Below are positions 1 through 9,656 of a stretch of 64,000 bases of DNA, piece after piece (positions within the stretch are counted from its first letter, which is position 1; every line of letters begins with the position of its first letter). Below the pieces are notes generated by a model, which saw only the letters and a program-made list of their open reading frames with translations, did no database searches and was not told the origin of the DNA. The DNA comes from Amycolatopsis palatopharyngis (lineage in GTDB: Bacteria > Actinomycetota > Actinomycetes > Mycobacteriales > Pseudonocardiaceae), in assembly GCF_003385185.1 (NCBI RefSeq), contig NZ_PQHZ01000005.1, positions 124,001-188,000 on the forward strand, in the 5' to 3' direction. The translations under genes were made by a program, and so were the position numbers.

Positions 1-1172
1 TCTCCTGGTGCGTCGATCGCATCCGGGGTCTGCACGAGCACTCCACCGGAGATCGGCCGGACCTCCACCGCGTCCGCGTTCGCGATCGCGGGCAGACGCA
101 GCAGGCGGATGTTCTTCTTACGGCTGAGCACGTCCAGCGCCTCGGCGTCGAAGTCCGGCGCGAGTACGACCTCCGTGAAGACGTCGGCGATCTGCTCGGC
201 AGCGGTCACCGAGACCGGCCGGTTCGTGGCGATGACCCCACCGAAGGCGGACACCGGATCGCACGCGTGCGCCTTCCGATGCGCCTCCGCGATGTCGGAA
301 CCCACCGCGATGCCGCATGGATTCGCGTGCTTGATGATCGCCACCGCAGGCTGCTCGAAGTCGTAGGCCGCCCTGCGAGCCGCGTCGGTGTCGACGTAGT
401 TGTTGTAGGACATCGCCTTGCCGTGCAGCTGCTCGGCGTGCGCGAGACCGGTCCGCGAGTGCGTGTACACCGCCGCCCGCTGGTGCGGGTTCTCGCCGTA
501 GCGCAGGGTCTCCCCGCGCTGCCAGGTCATCCCCATGAACTCACCGAAGCCCGAGTCGTCGGCGGGCGCGTACTGCTCGGCGAACCACGTGGCCACCTGG
601 GCGTCGTAGGCCGCGGTGTGCGCGTACGCCTGCGCCGCCAGCCGCTTGCGGTCGGCAAGCTCGAACCCGCCTTCGCGTACCCGCTCGAGTACCCAGTCGT
701 AGCGCTGCGGATCCACCACCACCGCCACGCTGCCGTGGTTCTTCGCCGCCGCGCGCACCATCGCGGGACCGCCGATGTCGATGTTCTCCACACAGTCCTC
801 ATGGCTCGCGCCGGAAGCCACGGTGCTCGCGAACGGGTAGAGGTTCACCACCAGCAGATCGAACGGCGCGATGTCCAGCTTGCGCAGTTGCTCCACGTGC
901 TCGTCCTTGCCGCGGTCGGCGAGCAGGCCCGCGTGCACCCTGGGGTGCAGGGTCTTCACCCTGCCGTCCAGCGACTCCGGAAAGCCCGTGACCTCCTCCA
1001 CCGGGGTCACCGGGACACCGGCGTTGGCGATGACCTTCGCGGTACCACCTGTGGAGACGATCTCCACGCCTGCGGCGTGCAGGCTGGTGGCCAGCTCCAG
1101 CAGGCCGGCCTTGTCCGACACCCCGATCAACGCGCGCCGGACCGGGTGCCGCCCGGCAGACTGCTCGCTCAC
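1..1172 (-). CDS. purH: Bifunctional AICAR transformylase/IMP cyclohydrolase PurH (3' end outside window)
   Basis: Catalyses the last two steps of de novo purine synthesis, from AICAR to IMP, in the cytosol. The GTG start at 1172 is followed by [10 protein letters not shown], the start of the IMP cyclohydrolase (MGS-like) domain, then [12 protein letters not shown], and [10 protein letters not shown] of the transformylase part. About 390 codons are visible; the family is usually near 520 residues, so roughly the last quarter lies beyond the window edge. The start overlaps the purN stop by 4 bases (GTGA), so the two genes are translationally coupled. The same purN-purH order occurs in mycobacteria. 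Confidence 0.96.
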   Translation of the reverse strand, partial: MSEQSAGRHPVRRALIGVSDKAGLLELATSLHAAGVEIVSTGGTAKVIANAGVPVTPVEEVTGFPESLDGRVKTLHPRVHAGLLADRGKDEHVEQLRKLDIAPFDLLVVNLYPFASTVASGASHEDCVENIDIGGPAMVRAAAKNHGSVAVVVDPQRYDWVLERVREGGFELADRKRLAAQAYAHTAAYDAQVATWFAEQYAPADDSGFGEFMGMTWQRGETLRYGENPHQRAAVYTHSRTGLAHAEQLHGKAMSYNNYVDTDAARRAAYDFEQPAVAIIKHANPCGIAVGSDIAEAHRKAHACDPVSAFGGVIATNRPVSVTAAEQIADVFTEVVLAPDFDAEALDVLSRKKNIRLLRLPAIANADAVEVRPISGGVLVQTPDAIDAPG

Positions 1173-1786
1173 GTGAAACTCACCTTTCGTCCGTCCACCG
1201 TGCACCCCGCACGGCCCAGCTTCGCGATCACGTCGACGAGGAGCCTGCGCTCCACCGCCTTGATCCGCTCGTGCAGGCTTGCCTCGTCGTCATCGGCCTC
1301 GACCCGCACGGCCTCCTGCGCGATGATCGGCCCGGTGTCCACCCCCGCGTCCACCAGATGCACGGTCGACCCGGTCACCTTCACTCCCAGCTCCAGCGCG
1401 TCGGCAACGGCGTGCATGCCGGGAAACGCGGGAAGCAGCGCGGGATGGGTGTTCACCACGCGATTCGGGAACCGGTCGAGGAAGTGCGCACCGAGAATCT
1501 TCATGAACCCTGCCGACACGACGAGATCGGGCCCGTATGCGTCGACGGCTTCGGTCAGCGCCTTGTCCCAGCTCGTCCGGTCCGGATGATCCCCCATGCG
1601 CACGGTGAAATGCGGGATACCGGCCCGCTCGGCCCTGGCGAGCGCCTCGACGTCCGCGCGGTCCGTGCCGACGGCGACGACCTCCGCGGGGTAGTCGTCT
1701 CGTCCCACCGCATCGAGCAGTGCCTGAAGCAACGTTCCCGACCCTGAGGCGAGCACCACGAGCCTGGCGGACGCGGGCAGCTCCAA
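1169..1786 (-). CDS. purN: Phosphoribosylglycinamide formyltransferase PurN
   Basis: Transfers a formyl group from 10-formyl-THF to GAR, the third step of purine synthesis. The protein (about 205 residues) shows an N-terminal ASGSGTLLQ loop, [12 protein letters not shown] with the catalytic Asn-His pair, and [15 protein letters not shown]. The TTG at 1786 is the simplest start, but its nearest strong ribosome binding site, AAGGAG at 1805-1810, is about 18 bases away. An in-frame CTG at 1798-1796 lies 6 bases from AAGGAG and would add four residues, so a rare CTG start is possible. Coupled to purH by overlap. Confidence 0.95.
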   Translation of the reverse strand: MELPASARLVVLASGSGTLLQALLDAVGRDDYPAEVVAVGTDRADVEALARAERAGIPHFTVRMGDHPDRTSWDKALTEAVDAYGPDLVVSAGFMKILGAHFLDRFPNRVVNTHPALLPAFPGMHAVADALELGVKVTGSTVHLVDAGVDTGPIIAQEAVRVEADDDEASLHERIKAVERRLLVDVIAKLGRAGCTVDGRKVSFT

Positions 1787-1907
1787 CCGAGTAGCCAGAA
1801 CGGTCTCCTTGCTGGGGCGAACGCGCTCGCACGCACGCCGATCGACCTGGTCACCTCACCTTAACGCCGGGTTGTTGATCTACGAGAGGCGGTGGGTGCG
1901 GCCCAGC

Positions 1908-3599
1908 TCACTCTCCGCGTGGCTCTCGCTCCGTTTTCGCGGCGCCGTCAACCGTGTCGCCGGTGTCCTCGGTGGTGGCGGTGTCCTCGGTGGTGGCGGT
2001 GTCCTCGGTGGTGGCGGTGTCGTCGGTGGTGTCGAGATTCTCGTCGTCTGGATCGTCCGGGTCGAACTCGTCGTCGAATTCGATGGCGGTGTCCTCGGGA
2101 ACGTCCAGGACCTCGATCTCGCCGGCCGTTTCCTCGGCGGCCTCGGGATCGCCGTCCTCGACGGCGGCTTCGTCGCCGGCTTCGTCGCCGGCTTCGTGCG
2201 TGTCGGCTTCGGCTTCGGGGTCCTCGGACTCGGTGTCGTCGCTGTCCTCGGACTCCGGCTGCTCGCCGTCCTCGGTGCTTTCGGCATCCTCGGCACTCGC
2301 GCTGTCCTCGGTACCTTCTGCTTCCTCGGTGTCCTCGGTGTCCTCGGTGTCCTCGGTGTCCTCGGTGTCCGCCGGATCCTCGGCGACTGCCTCCGGCTGC
2401 GCCGGTTCCGGCTGCTCGCGAGGGCCGCAGTAGTACGCCACGAGGGCGCCGGGCAGCACGATCCAGACGAAAACAGCGATCGAAAGCGTGCCGAGCGGGA
2501 ACGAGATCGGGTCGAACGGCCCGCCGCCGAGCCTGCCCCCGGCCAGTGCGCCGAGCACCACGACACCGAACGCCGCCAGCGCACCGGCCACGGCCACCAC
2601 CCGGACCCGGACGTTGGGATCATCGTCGATCCGCCGCCGCGACCAGCCGACTAGCAGGCCGGCCGCGGCCGGGAGCAGCATGAGCGCCGGCCACCAGATG
2701 GCGTGGCTTTCCGGCACCGCGGCGAACAACGGCAGCGGGGGCACAGGTCCGCCGGCGAATCCGACAGGGGTCAGGGTCGCGGCACCGATCGAGAAGCCGG
2801 GCCCCGCGGCGAACCCGAGGCCGGCCAGCACCGCATTGGGCAGGTAACCCAGCGAAAGCAGCAGCATGCCGGCGCCGTCGCCGAGGCCGGGGGCGTTCGC
2901 CAGGAAGACCTCGTGCACCGCCGAGGCGGACAGGGCCGAGGAGATCGTCACCGTCATGGCCCCGACGGTGAGCAGGGCGGCCACGGCGAGCGCGCCCGCT
3001 CGTAGCCCGTGCAGTGCCAGCGGCTCGACATAGCGCGAGGCCCAAGCGAGCATTCCGCAGCGGCTCGCGGTCCCGGCCAGTGCCGCGAGGCCGGCCACGA
3101 GCCCCGGTACGAGCAGGCCCGGCAGGGGTTCGACGGCGAGCCGGTGGCCGTCGGCCAGCACGGAGATGACCGCCCCCGCAGTGCCGTGCGTCGCCGCGAT
3201 GATCCCGATCAGTGTCACGGCCTGAGCGGGTTCCCGGTAGTCCAGCCGCCGGGCCGCACTGGCAGTCGCCTTCATGATCAGCAGGAAGACACCGACCGTC
3301 GGCAGCAAGGGAAGCACCCCGAGGGTTCTGCCGTCGATCTGTAGCGGAACCTGGTACGCCGCAAGCCATCCGGGCCCCGCCGCGAGCAACACGGTGATCG
3401 GGTCGAATCTGCCCTGCGTGGCGCTCGCGGTGACCGCTGCGAGCAGGGCGGCGACGGCGAGATAGCCCGTCACCATGGGAGCGACGGCGGCGGTGATCAG
3501 CGCTCGCGCCCGCATCCCGCCGGATACAGTCGCAGCGCCATCTGGATCACCTTGGCCGTCGTCGCCCCCGAGGCGCGACGGTGAGGTGAGCAGCTGCAT
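1908..3599 (-). CDS. Polytopic membrane protein, PerM/DUF6350 family
   Basis: Sits beside purN as perM (Rv0955) does in mycobacteria, where PerM supports cell division under stress; that role is inferred here from family and position. About 563 residues from ATG 3599, chosen for GAGGG 8 bases upstream. The first 400 residues are hydrophobic with about ten predicted membrane segments. The last 170 residues are a very acidic, low-complexity cytoplasmic tail rich in Asp, Glu and Thr, with tandem TED and ATTEDT repeats made by 9- and 18-bp DNA repeats. The tail length probably varies between strains. Stop is 121 bases from purN. Confidence 0.82.
   Translation of the reverse strand: MQLLTSPSRLGGDDGQGDPDGAATVSGGMRARALITAAVAPMVTGYLAVAALLAAVTASATQGRFDPITVLLAAGPGWLAAYQVPLQIDGRTLGVLPLLPTVGVFLLIMKATASAARRLDYREPAQAVTLIGIIAATHGTAGAVISVLADGHRLAVEPLPGLLVPGLVAGLAALAGTASRCGMLAWASRYVEPLALHGLRAGALAVAALLTVGAMTVTISSALSASAVHEVFLANAPGLGDGAGMLLLSLGYLPNAVLAGLGFAAGPGFSIGAATLTPVGFAGGPVPPLPLFAAVPESHAIWWPALMLLPAAAGLLVGWSRRRIDDDPNVRVRVVAVAGALAAFGVVVLGALAGGRLGGGPFDPISFPLGTLSIAVFVWIVLPGALVAYYCGPREQPEPAQPEAVAEDPADTEDTEDTEDTEDTEEAEGTEDSASAEDAESTEDGEQPESEDSDDTESEDPEAEADTHEAGDEAGDEAAVEDGDPEAAEETAGEIEVLDVPEDTAIEFDDEFDPDDPDDENLDTTDDTATTEDTATTEDTATTEDTGDTVDGAAKTEREPRGE
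1966..2026. repeat. 18-bp tandem repeat in the acidic tail of the PerM-like gene
   Basis: Three to four copies of an 18-base unit (gtgtcctcggtggtggcg) lie in frame, each encoding six residues (ATTEDT). A related 9-base array (gtgtcctcg) lies at about 2327-2375 and encodes TED units. Both preserve the reading frame, so length changes by slippage would alter only tail length. Confidence 0.85.
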
Positions 3600-3737
3600 G
3601 TTCCGAACCCTCGCACCGGTAATAGGCCAACCGGGTGAGCCACGCCGCCCGACACGCGCACGACAGTGCATACCCACCCGGTCGGGGCAGGTCGAAAATC
3701 ACACCACCACGCATAGTGTTCGCACCCTCGCACAGCA

Positions 3738-3772
3738 CGATGCCCGCGGGACCGGAGTCACCGCGGGCATCG
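3738..3772 (-). terminator. Stem-loop after the DUF5336 gene
   Basis: A 12-bp perfect stem (3738-3749 with 3761-3772) and an 11-base loop begin 17 bases past the stop of the 34 kDa antigen-like gene. There is no clear T-run, as is common for actinobacterial terminators. Confidence 0.7.
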
Positions 3773-3788
3773 AAGGCAGTCGTCAGGT

Positions 3789-4520
3789 TCAGCCCTGCTG
3801 GCCGGGTCCACCCGGCTGCTGGCCCTGGCCGCCACCCTGCTGCTGGCCTGGTCCGCCCTGCTGACCGGCCTCGGGGGACTGCTGCTGGTAGAACTGGCCC
3901 TGCTGCGGCGCGTACTGCGTCGCCTGCTGAGTGGGCGGCGGCGGAGTCGCCGGAGGCCCGTACTGGGTCGGCTGGTTGAACCCGCCCGACGGCGGGTCCT
4001 GGGGCCCCGGCTGCCCGAACTGACCCTGGCCGCCGAACTGTCCCGGCGCGCCTGGCTGACCGAACTGCTGGCCGTAGGGGCCCTGTGGCGGCTTGCTGGC
4101 GGGCATCTTGAGCACGTTGTAGTCGAAGAGCAGCGCGGCGATCGCCACCAGCATCTGCAGGATGCCCAGGATGAGCATCACCGTGATCACGCCGGGAACG
4201 TCCGAACTGTGCACCACATTGAGCAGCGTGATGAGCGCTCCGAGCGCACTGAGCAGGGCGGCGAACGGCAGGACCTTCGGCCCGTTCGGCAACGCGCGCA
4301 GGGCGGCGAGCAAGCCGCCTGCCAACAGGAACTGGATGATGCTGCCCGCACCACGTGCCTCTTCGGAGAAACCGATGAAGTAGTTGATGAAGCCGAGCAC
4401 GGTGACCGCCAACGCGAGGATGACGGCCAGCGACCCGGCCGAGAGGCTTTGATTCGGCGTCTGGGGCTGCTGCGGGCCACCCTGCTGTGGGTAGCCGGGC
4501 CCGCTGCTCGGATAGGTCAT
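3789..4520 (-). CDS. 34 kDa antigen-like membrane protein (DUF5336 type)
   Basis: Matches the architecture and position of Rv0954. The start ATG 4520 follows AGGAGA by 7 bases, giving 243 residues. A short N-terminal Pro/Gly/Gln segment is followed by four membrane helices (about residues 25-155), then a long C-terminal tail almost entirely Gln, Gly and Pro (QFGQPGAPGQFGGQGQ-type). Function is unknown; the tail suggests a low-complexity cytoplasmic domain or protein-binding region. Transcribed separately from sucCD, whose terminator lies upstream. Confidence 0.82.
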   Translation of the reverse strand: MTYPSSGPGYPQQGGPQQPQTPNQSLSAGSLAVILALAVTVLGFINYFIGFSEEARGAGSIIQFLLAGGLLAALRALPNGPKVLPFAALLSALGALITLLNVVHSSDVPGVITVMLILGILQMLVAIAALLFDYNVLKMPASKPPQGPYGQQFGQPGAPGQFGGQGQFGQPGPQDPPSGGFNQPTQYGPPATPPPPTQQATQYAPQQGQFYQQQSPEAGQQGGPGQQQGGGQGQQPGGPGQQG

Positions 4521-4709
4521 CCGTGTTTCTCCTGTCGTTCGGCCCGCTCGCGGTGCCGTGTGGAACTCCGGGACGAATAGGTCGTTCGGTGCGACGACGC
4601 TAGCGGATCCGCACGCAGTCGTCCCATCCTGGTAATCAGACGTGTGACACCGGGTATGGGTTTCGTGGGAACCCGGATTTCTCCTCCCGAAAGCGACGCA
4701 CGTCACGAA

Positions 4710-4746
4710 AAGGGGCCAGGCACCGACTCCCGGTGCCTGGCCCCTT
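4710..4746 (-). terminator. Terminator of sucCD
   Basis: A perfect 16-bp stem (4710-4725 with 4731-4746) with a 5-base loop lies 24 bases past the sucD stop, followed on the minus strand by TTTT-like sequence. Very strong intrinsic terminator candidate. Confidence 0.9.
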
Positions 4747-4769
4747 GCCATATTGCTGGATCGCTCGTG

Positions 4770-5657
4770 TCAGAGCGCCTGGTACAGCTGCCGGGCGAGC
4801 TCAGCGGTCTCGCTCGGGGTCTTGCCGACCTTCACGCCCGCGGCCTCGAGGGCTTCCTTCTTGGCCGCCGCCGTGCCGGAGGAACCGGAGACGATGGCCC
4901 CGGCGTGCCCCATGGTCTTGCCCTCGGGAGCGGTGAAGCCCGCGACGTAGCCGACCACCGGCTTGGTGACGTTGGCCTTGACGTAATCGGCGGCACGCTC
5001 CTCCGCGTCACCACCGATCTCGCCGATCATCACGATGACCTCGGTCTCGGGGTCGTTCTGGAACGCCTCGAGCGCGTCGATGTGCGTCGTGCCGATCACC
5101 GGGTCGCCGCCGATACCCACGGCGGTGGAGAAACCGATGTCACGCAGCTCGTACATCATCTGGTAGGTCAGCGTGCCCGACTTGGACACCAGCCCGATCT
5201 TGCCGGGGCCGGTGATGTTCGCCGGGATGATGCCCGCGTTGGACTTTCCGGGGCTGATCACGCCGGGGCAGTTCGGCCCGACGATGCGGGTCTTGTTGCC
5301 GGTCGCGACGGCATGCGCCCAGAAGTACGCCGAATCGTGCACCGGGATGCCCTCGGTGATGACCACGGCGAGCGGGATCTCGGCGTCGATGGCCTCGACG
5401 ACCGCGTCCTTGGCGAACTTCGGCGGCACGAAGATGACCGACACGTCAGCGCCGGTCTCCTTCATGGCCTCCTCGACGGTGCCGAAGACGGTGAGTTCCT
5501 TGCCTTCGATCGTCACCGTCTGACCGGCCTTGCGAGAGTTGACGCCGCCCACGATGTTGGTGCCGGCCTTCAGCATCTTCGTGGTGTGCTTGGTGCCCTC
5601 GGAGCCGGTGATGCCCTGGACGATCACCTTGCTGTTCTCGTTCAAGAAGATCGACAT
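4770..5657 (-). CDS. sucD: Succinyl-CoA synthetase alpha subunit
   Basis: Alpha subunit of the TCA-cycle enzyme that makes ATP or GTP from succinyl-CoA. ATG 5657 (MSIFLNEN) follows GAGGGGG by 6 bases; an in-frame upstream extension lacks support. 295 residues, the usual length. The N-terminal CoA-binding Rossmann domain has [11 protein letters not shown]; the phosphohistidine is His251 in GHAGAIV. Starts one base after the sucC stop, so the subunits are made together. Confidence 0.97.
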   Translation of the reverse strand: MSIFLNENSKVIVQGITGSEGTKHTTKMLKAGTNIVGGVNSRKAGQTVTIEGKELTVFGTVEEAMKETGADVSVIFVPPKFAKDAVVEAIDAEIPLAVVITEGIPVHDSAYFWAHAVATGNKTRIVGPNCPGVISPGKSNAGIIPANITGPGKIGLVSKSGTLTYQMMYELRDIGFSTAVGIGGDPVIGTTHIDALEAFQNDPETEVIVMIGEIGGDAEERAADYVKANVTKPVVGYVAGFTAPEGKTMGHAGAIVSGSSGTAAAKKEALEAAGVKVGKTPSETAELARQLYQAL

Positions 5658-5658
5658 G

Positions 5659-6837
5659 TCACGCCCCCTCAGAAGCGCTAGACGCGAGCTCCGCCGCCCG
5701 GTCTGCCGCATTGTCCATGGTGTCGACGACGGTGACGAGCGGGTGATTGGCCTCGGCCAGGATCCGCCTGCCCTCCTCGACGTTGTTGCCGTCCAGGCGC
5801 ACGACCAGCGGCTTGCTGGCCTCGTCGCCCAGGATCTTCAGCGCCTCGACGATGCCGGTCGCCACCGCGTCGCAGGCGGTGATGCCGCCGAACACGTTGA
5901 CGAACACGCTCCTGACGTCGGCGTCGTGCAGGATGACGTCCAGGCCCGCGGCCATGACCTCGGCCGACGCGCCACCACCGATGTCGAGGAAGTTCGCCGG
6001 CTTCACGCCGCCGTGCTTCTCGCCCGCGTAGGCGACGACGTCCAGGGTGGACATGACGAGCCCGGCACCGTTACCGATGATGCCGACCTGGCCGTCCAGC
6101 TTGACGTAGTTGAGGTCCTTGGCCTTGGCCTTGGCCTCCAGCGGGTCCTCGGCCTGCTTGTCCACCAGCTCGGCGTGACCCGGCTGCCGGAAGGCGGCGT
6201 TCTCGTCGAGGGTGACCTTGCCGTCCAGCGCGATGATCTTGTCCTGCGGGTCGCGGACCAGCGGGTTGACCTCGACCAGCGTGGCGTCCTCGGCGACGAA
6301 GGTCTCCCAGAGCTTCACCACGACGTCAGCGGCCTCTTCGACGACCTCAGCCGGGAAGTTGCCCGCCTTGAGAATCTCGGTGGCCTTGGCCTTGTCGACA
6401 CCGTTGATCGGGTCGACCGGCACCCTCGCCAGCGCTTCGGGGCGCTCCACGGCGAGCTGCTCGATCTCGACGCCGCCTTCGGCCGATGCCATGGCCAGGA
6501 AGGTGCGGTTCGCGCGGTCCAGCAGGAACGAGAAGTAGTACTCCTCGGCGATGTCGGAGGCAGCGGCCACCAACACGCGGTGCACGACGTGTCCCTTGAT
6601 GTCCAGACCCAGGATGGCGTTCGCCTTCTCCTCGGCCTCGTCGGGACCGTCGGCCAGCTTGACCCCGCCGGCCTTACCCCGGCCGCCGGTCTTCACCTGG
6701 GCCTTGATGACGACCTTGCCACCGAGCTTCTCGGCCTCAGCGCGGGCTTCTTCTTTGTTGTTCGCCACGGAACCCGGCAGTACCGGTACTCCGTGGGCGG
6801 CGAAGAGATCCTTCGCCTGGTACTCGTAGAGATCCAC
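5659..6837 (-). CDS. sucC: Succinyl-CoA synthetase beta subunit
   Basis: ATP-grasp beta subunit of succinyl-CoA synthetase. The GTG start at 6837 ([11 protein letters not shown] follows) has AGGAG 8 bases upstream; upstream in-frame sequence is not family-like. 392 residues. Typical signatures are [17 protein letters not shown] (nucleotide-binding part), EVNPLV and [10 protein letters not shown] in the C-terminal domain. First gene of sucCD. A TAGGGT-type -10 candidate lies about 100 bases upstream, near 6937-6942. Confidence 0.97.
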   Translation of the reverse strand: MDLYEYQAKDLFAAHGVPVLPGSVANNKEEARAEAEKLGGKVVIKAQVKTGGRGKAGGVKLADGPDEAEEKANAILGLDIKGHVVHRVLVAAASDIAEEYYFSFLLDRANRTFLAMASAEGGVEIEQLAVERPEALARVPVDPINGVDKAKATEILKAGNFPAEVVEEAADVVVKLWETFVAEDATLVEVNPLVRDPQDKIIALDGKVTLDENAAFRQPGHAELVDKQAEDPLEAKAKAKDLNYVKLDGQVGIIGNGAGLVMSTLDVVAYAGEKHGGVKPANFLDIGGGASAEVMAAGLDVILHDADVRSVFVNVFGGITACDAVATGIVEALKILGDEASKPLVVRLDGNNVEEGRRILAEANHPLVTVVDTMDNAADRAAELASSASEGA

Positions 6838-7056
6838 TCTCCAGTCTCCTGACGACACGCGACATTGCTGTGCTTCGCTGCGGACCCGCGCCGTACGGAC
6901 ACGGGGCGCTTTCCTGCTGCTGTCGGACCACGCTGACCCTAGCGACCTGCGCAGAAGTCGGGGTATCCGCACCTGGTGAACTCGGTCACCGAATGGCATC
7001 CGACCAGGGAACACCGGGTGTGAGCCGCCACACGGGCCACCTGTTCGTGACGTGCA

Positions 7057-7434
7057 CTACCTCCGCAGGGCGGCCAGAGCACGAGTCAGATCGGCGGGTA
7101 GCGCAGGCAGGCCGGCGCTACGGGCCAGCTCACCGAGTCCGTACACCGGCAGGCCGGGCAACGTCGCCACCAGTTCGGCCACTTCGGCGACCTGGTCCGG
7201 GGTTGCCTCCATTTCCTGGCCTGCCCCGAGCCCGAGGACCAGCGCGGCCGGGTCCTCCTGTTCGACGATGCCGGCGACGGCTTCGACCGAGGCCATCGCC
7301 CCACCGTGCACGACTTCCGCCCCCGCGTCCCGCAACGCCCTGGCGAGAGCGACCAGCTCGCCCGATGGACCGTCCGTCCATTCCGAACCGAGTTCCGCCA
7401 GTACGAGCCGCGGTGCCACGCGCGGGTGCGTCAT
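7057..7434 (-). CDS. Small cobalamin-binding-domain-like protein
   Basis: 125 residues with the pattern of the B12-binding (flavodoxin-like) fold seen in methylmalonyl-CoA mutase C-termini: RLVLAELGSEWTDGPSGELV, then ALRDAGAEVVHGG and ALVLGLGAG. The DxHxxG motif that supplies the lower His ligand of cobalamin is replaced here by EWTDGP, so base-off B12 binding is unlikely. ATG 7434 overlaps the stop of the upstream membrane-protein gene (ATGA), implying coupled translation. Fold assignment is from pattern only; the ligand is unknown. Confidence 0.65.
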   Translation of the reverse strand: MTHPRVAPRLVLAELGSEWTDGPSGELVALARALRDAGAEVVHGGAMASVEAVAGIVEQEDPAALVLGLGAGQEMEATPDQVAEVAELVATLPGLPVYGLGELARSAGLPALPADLTRALAALRR

Positions 7435-9176
7435 CGAGACCCGCGCCCGCCGGCCAGCGCGAGGGCCGCGGTCAACAACGCGGCCAGCGCGGCGGCGATC
7501 GCCAGCCACAGCCCGGTCCCGGCCCTGGCGCCGTCGATGTCCGACGCCGTCAACGGCAGTTCGGCGGCTCGCAGGATCAGCAGGCACGCCACGCCCACGA
7601 GCAGCGCGGCCGCTCGGGCAGGGCGGCTGCGCGGGACCAGCGCCGAAGCGCCGAGCACGGTCAGTGTCGCGGCCAGCAACCCCCAGGACGGAGTGCCGAA
7701 CTCCGACCACAGTCCGGCCGGAACGAAATCCGGTGCGGCGATCACCGGCGTGCCGAACGTGGCGACGGCAAGCACAACGGTGGCCACCAGGGGCGTGATC
7801 ACGGTCGGGGCGATATGCGGAACCTGTCCGCCGGACAACCCCTCCGCTTCCTCGCTGTCCTCCCGCTCGACCATTCCGGCGACGAGTGAACAGCAGGCCG
7901 TGACGGTGGCGCCGATCATCGCCGTGACGGTCCACACCACGCCCTGCCCAGCCGTGTAGGTGGCCCCGAGACCCGTGGCCGCGACCGCGACATCCAGTAC
8001 GGCGGCCCCGGCCAGCAGCACCCCGGCCCAGACAACCGACAGCACGGGTCGCACCACCGCTGCCAGGCCGGGAACGAACATCGCCGCTCCCGGTACGACA
8101 ACGAGCAACCCCGCCGCGAGCAGCCACGGGCCTGCCGCGCTGTCCGGGGCGGTCGCGGCACCGGCAGACACCAGCTGTGCCGTGAGCGCGCCTGCCATCG
8201 CCGCGGCTCCCGTCAGCAGGGCGAGCGCGCCGGTTGCCCACTGCAGCCGCCTGCCGCCTGGCAGGGCCGCCTCCGCGGCGGCAGTGCCATCGACACCAAC
8301 CTGCGCGTCGTCGTGTTCCCGTTGTCCGGACGGTCCCCGATCGGTGGGGAGGGTCAGGCCGCGCAGCAGCAGGGCCGCCGAGGCGAGCAGAACCAGCACC
8401 GGCCCGGTCGACACGTGCAGCCAGGGCACGGCCAGCGCCGCGACCAGGTTCGGCAGTGCCAGCACGGCCGAGCCGAGGCCCAGGCCCAGTACGCAACCGC
8501 GGGCCAGCTCGGCCGACCCTGAGCTCGCCGCGAGGGCGGCCACCAGCGGGAGCGCACCGGCGACCAGCAGCAGTCCGGCCAGCGTGAGCATGGGCCCCTC
8601 GAACGCACCGCGGCCGAGCAGGTAGGCGTTGTCCGAGTCGAACGGCGTCATCAGCAGGCCCAGGGCGGCGAGCACGGTCACCGCGAGCACCACGGGCAGC
8701 CATGACGTGTGACCTGCTTCCGGCTCGGCGCCCCTGCCTGCCGCATGCGCCGCGAGCACCCCAGCGACACCGAGGGCAAGCTGGCCACCGATCAACAGCC
8801 AGAGTCCGAGCGCGGGAGACGGTGACCCCAGGCTCGCCGGCAGATACAGCTCAGGGCGCGCGGCCTCCGCGGGGTCGGCCACGAGTTGCAGGTCCAGCAG
8901 AATCCGGCCAGGGACCAGCGCCGCCAGACCCGCGAGCACCCCGCAGGCCACGGCCGGACGGCCGAGCGCGGCGAAGCCCACCGCGACCGCGACCGGCGCT
9001 AGTCCGAGAACGATCAGCAACGAAGTGCTGGCGAACGCCGGCTCGGCTCCAGTGACCACCTGGACGAATCCAGCAGCCGCGAGCAGCAGGGAAGCGAGCA
9101 CCGCGACACCGAGCGCACCACTGAACGGGCTGACGGATCGGTCATCGGTCAACAAGGTGCTGGAGCGCGGAGTCAT
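7431..9176 (-). CDS. Polytopic integral membrane protein of unknown function
   Basis: About 581 residues from ATG 9176 with about 14 hydrophobic segments rich in Ala, Leu and Val, and a polar loop in the middle (around TDRGPSGQREHDD). I do not recognise the family. The start is supported by a leaderless promoter: TAGCGT at 9185-9190 on the minus strand, 8 bases before the ATG, and no ribosome binding site. Coupled by a 4-base overlap to the small cobalamin-domain-like gene, suggesting the two products act together. Confidence 0.72.
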   Translation of the reverse strand: MTPRSSTLLTDDRSVSPFSGALGVAVLASLLLAAAGFVQVVTGAEPAFASTSLLIVLGLAPVAVAVGFAALGRPAVACGVLAGLAALVPGRILLDLQLVADPAEAARPELYLPASLGSPSPALGLWLLIGGQLALGVAGVLAAHAAGRGAEPEAGHTSWLPVVLAVTVLAALGLLMTPFDSDNAYLLGRGAFEGPMLTLAGLLLVAGALPLVAALAASSGSAELARGCVLGLGLGSAVLALPNLVAALAVPWLHVSTGPVLVLLASAALLLRGLTLPTDRGPSGQREHDDAQVGVDGTAAAEAALPGGRRLQWATGALALLTGAAAMAGALTAQLVSAGAATAPDSAAGPWLLAAGLLVVVPGAAMFVPGLAAVVRPVLSVVWAGVLLAGAAVLDVAVAATGLGATYTAGQGVVWTVTAMIGATVTACCSLVAGMVEREDSEEAEGLSGGQVPHIAPTVITPLVATVVLAVATFGTPVIAAPDFVPAGLWSEFGTPSWGLLAATLTVLGASALVPRSRPARAAALLVGVACLLILRAAELPLTASDIDGARAGTGLWLAIAAALAALLTAALALAGGRGSR

Positions 9177-9385
9177 CGATGCCGACGCTAGCAGCGGCCA
9201 CGGCTGGCCACCGCCTTTACGACGTCGTGCCGACGACACCGGCATCGCCGGAAAACGACCCGCCACGCCGGAGTTCGATGACACGCACGAGTGGTTCCAG
9301 CACGTGACTCAGCTGTCACTCAACGTGCATACATTTCGGCGCGAACCGTCCCGGACGAACGGTCCGACCACGCGGTTGGCCGTTT

Positions 9386-9399
9386 GTAACGCAAGTCAC
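9386..9399 (+). promoter_or_regulatory. Possible MtrA box upstream of the M23 peptidase
   Basis: GTAAC and GTCAC are direct repeats with a 9-base period. MtrA, the actinobacterial envelope regulator, binds GTnAC direct repeats and is known to control M23 peptidase genes in corynebacteria. The match is short, so this is a suggestion based on motif and target. Confidence 0.35.
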
Positions 9400-9575
9400 A
9401 CCGATTGGAGCAATCTGGCTCCCACCTTGAGTGATCCGGCCACCTCATCACCCTGTCGAGTTCCTCATTCGGCCGACTCGCCAACCGGTTCTTGCTGCAA
9501 CCGGTTCCCCTTCGTTACTGTTCCGCGGTCCCCATTACGGTCAGATCACGAAACGGACAGGCCTGCGAAGGTCAC

Positions 9576-9617
9576 GAGCGGTTCCCCCGAAACCGCTCAC
9601 CGGGATCCCCCGCCCGG
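9576..9617 (+). other. Two tandem hairpins in the leader of the M23 peptidase gene
   Basis: Stem one is 8 bp (9576-9583 with 9591-9598, 7-base loop). Stem two is 5 bp (9600-9604 with 9613-9617). They end about 30 bases before the GGAAGG ribosome binding site, so they could influence translation or termination. No known riboswitch consensus was recognised. Confidence 0.5.
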
Positions 9618-9656
9618 AGTCCACGATCTGGCTCCCCGAGTACGGAAGGCCCTGTC

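Larger units (their letters stand above)
9177..9656. other. 480-bp intergenic region with promoter and structured leader elements
   Basis: Lies between two divergent genes. It holds the leaderless promoter of the membrane-protein gene, a nested dyad at 9300-9328 (GCACGT...ACGTGC around GTGAC/GTCAC), a GTAAC-N4-GTCAC pair at 9386-9399 resembling MtrA direct repeats, two AACCGGTT palindromes 16 bases apart (9483-9490 and 9499-9506), and two hairpins just before the peptidase start. No open frame in it looks coding. Confidence 0.6.

Noticed and set aside
4710..4746. Mobile-element inverted repeats
   Set aside because: Short loop, position after sucD and U-rich flank fit a terminator; no transposase.
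7431..7434. Frameshift joining membrane and cobalamin-like genes
   Set aside because: Clean ATGA overlap with a proper stop and start; two genes fit better.
9400..9656. Cyclic-di-AMP (ydaO) riboswitch before the M23 peptidase
   Set aside because: This class often precedes wall hydrolases, but I could not find its conserved segments; only two simple hairpins.
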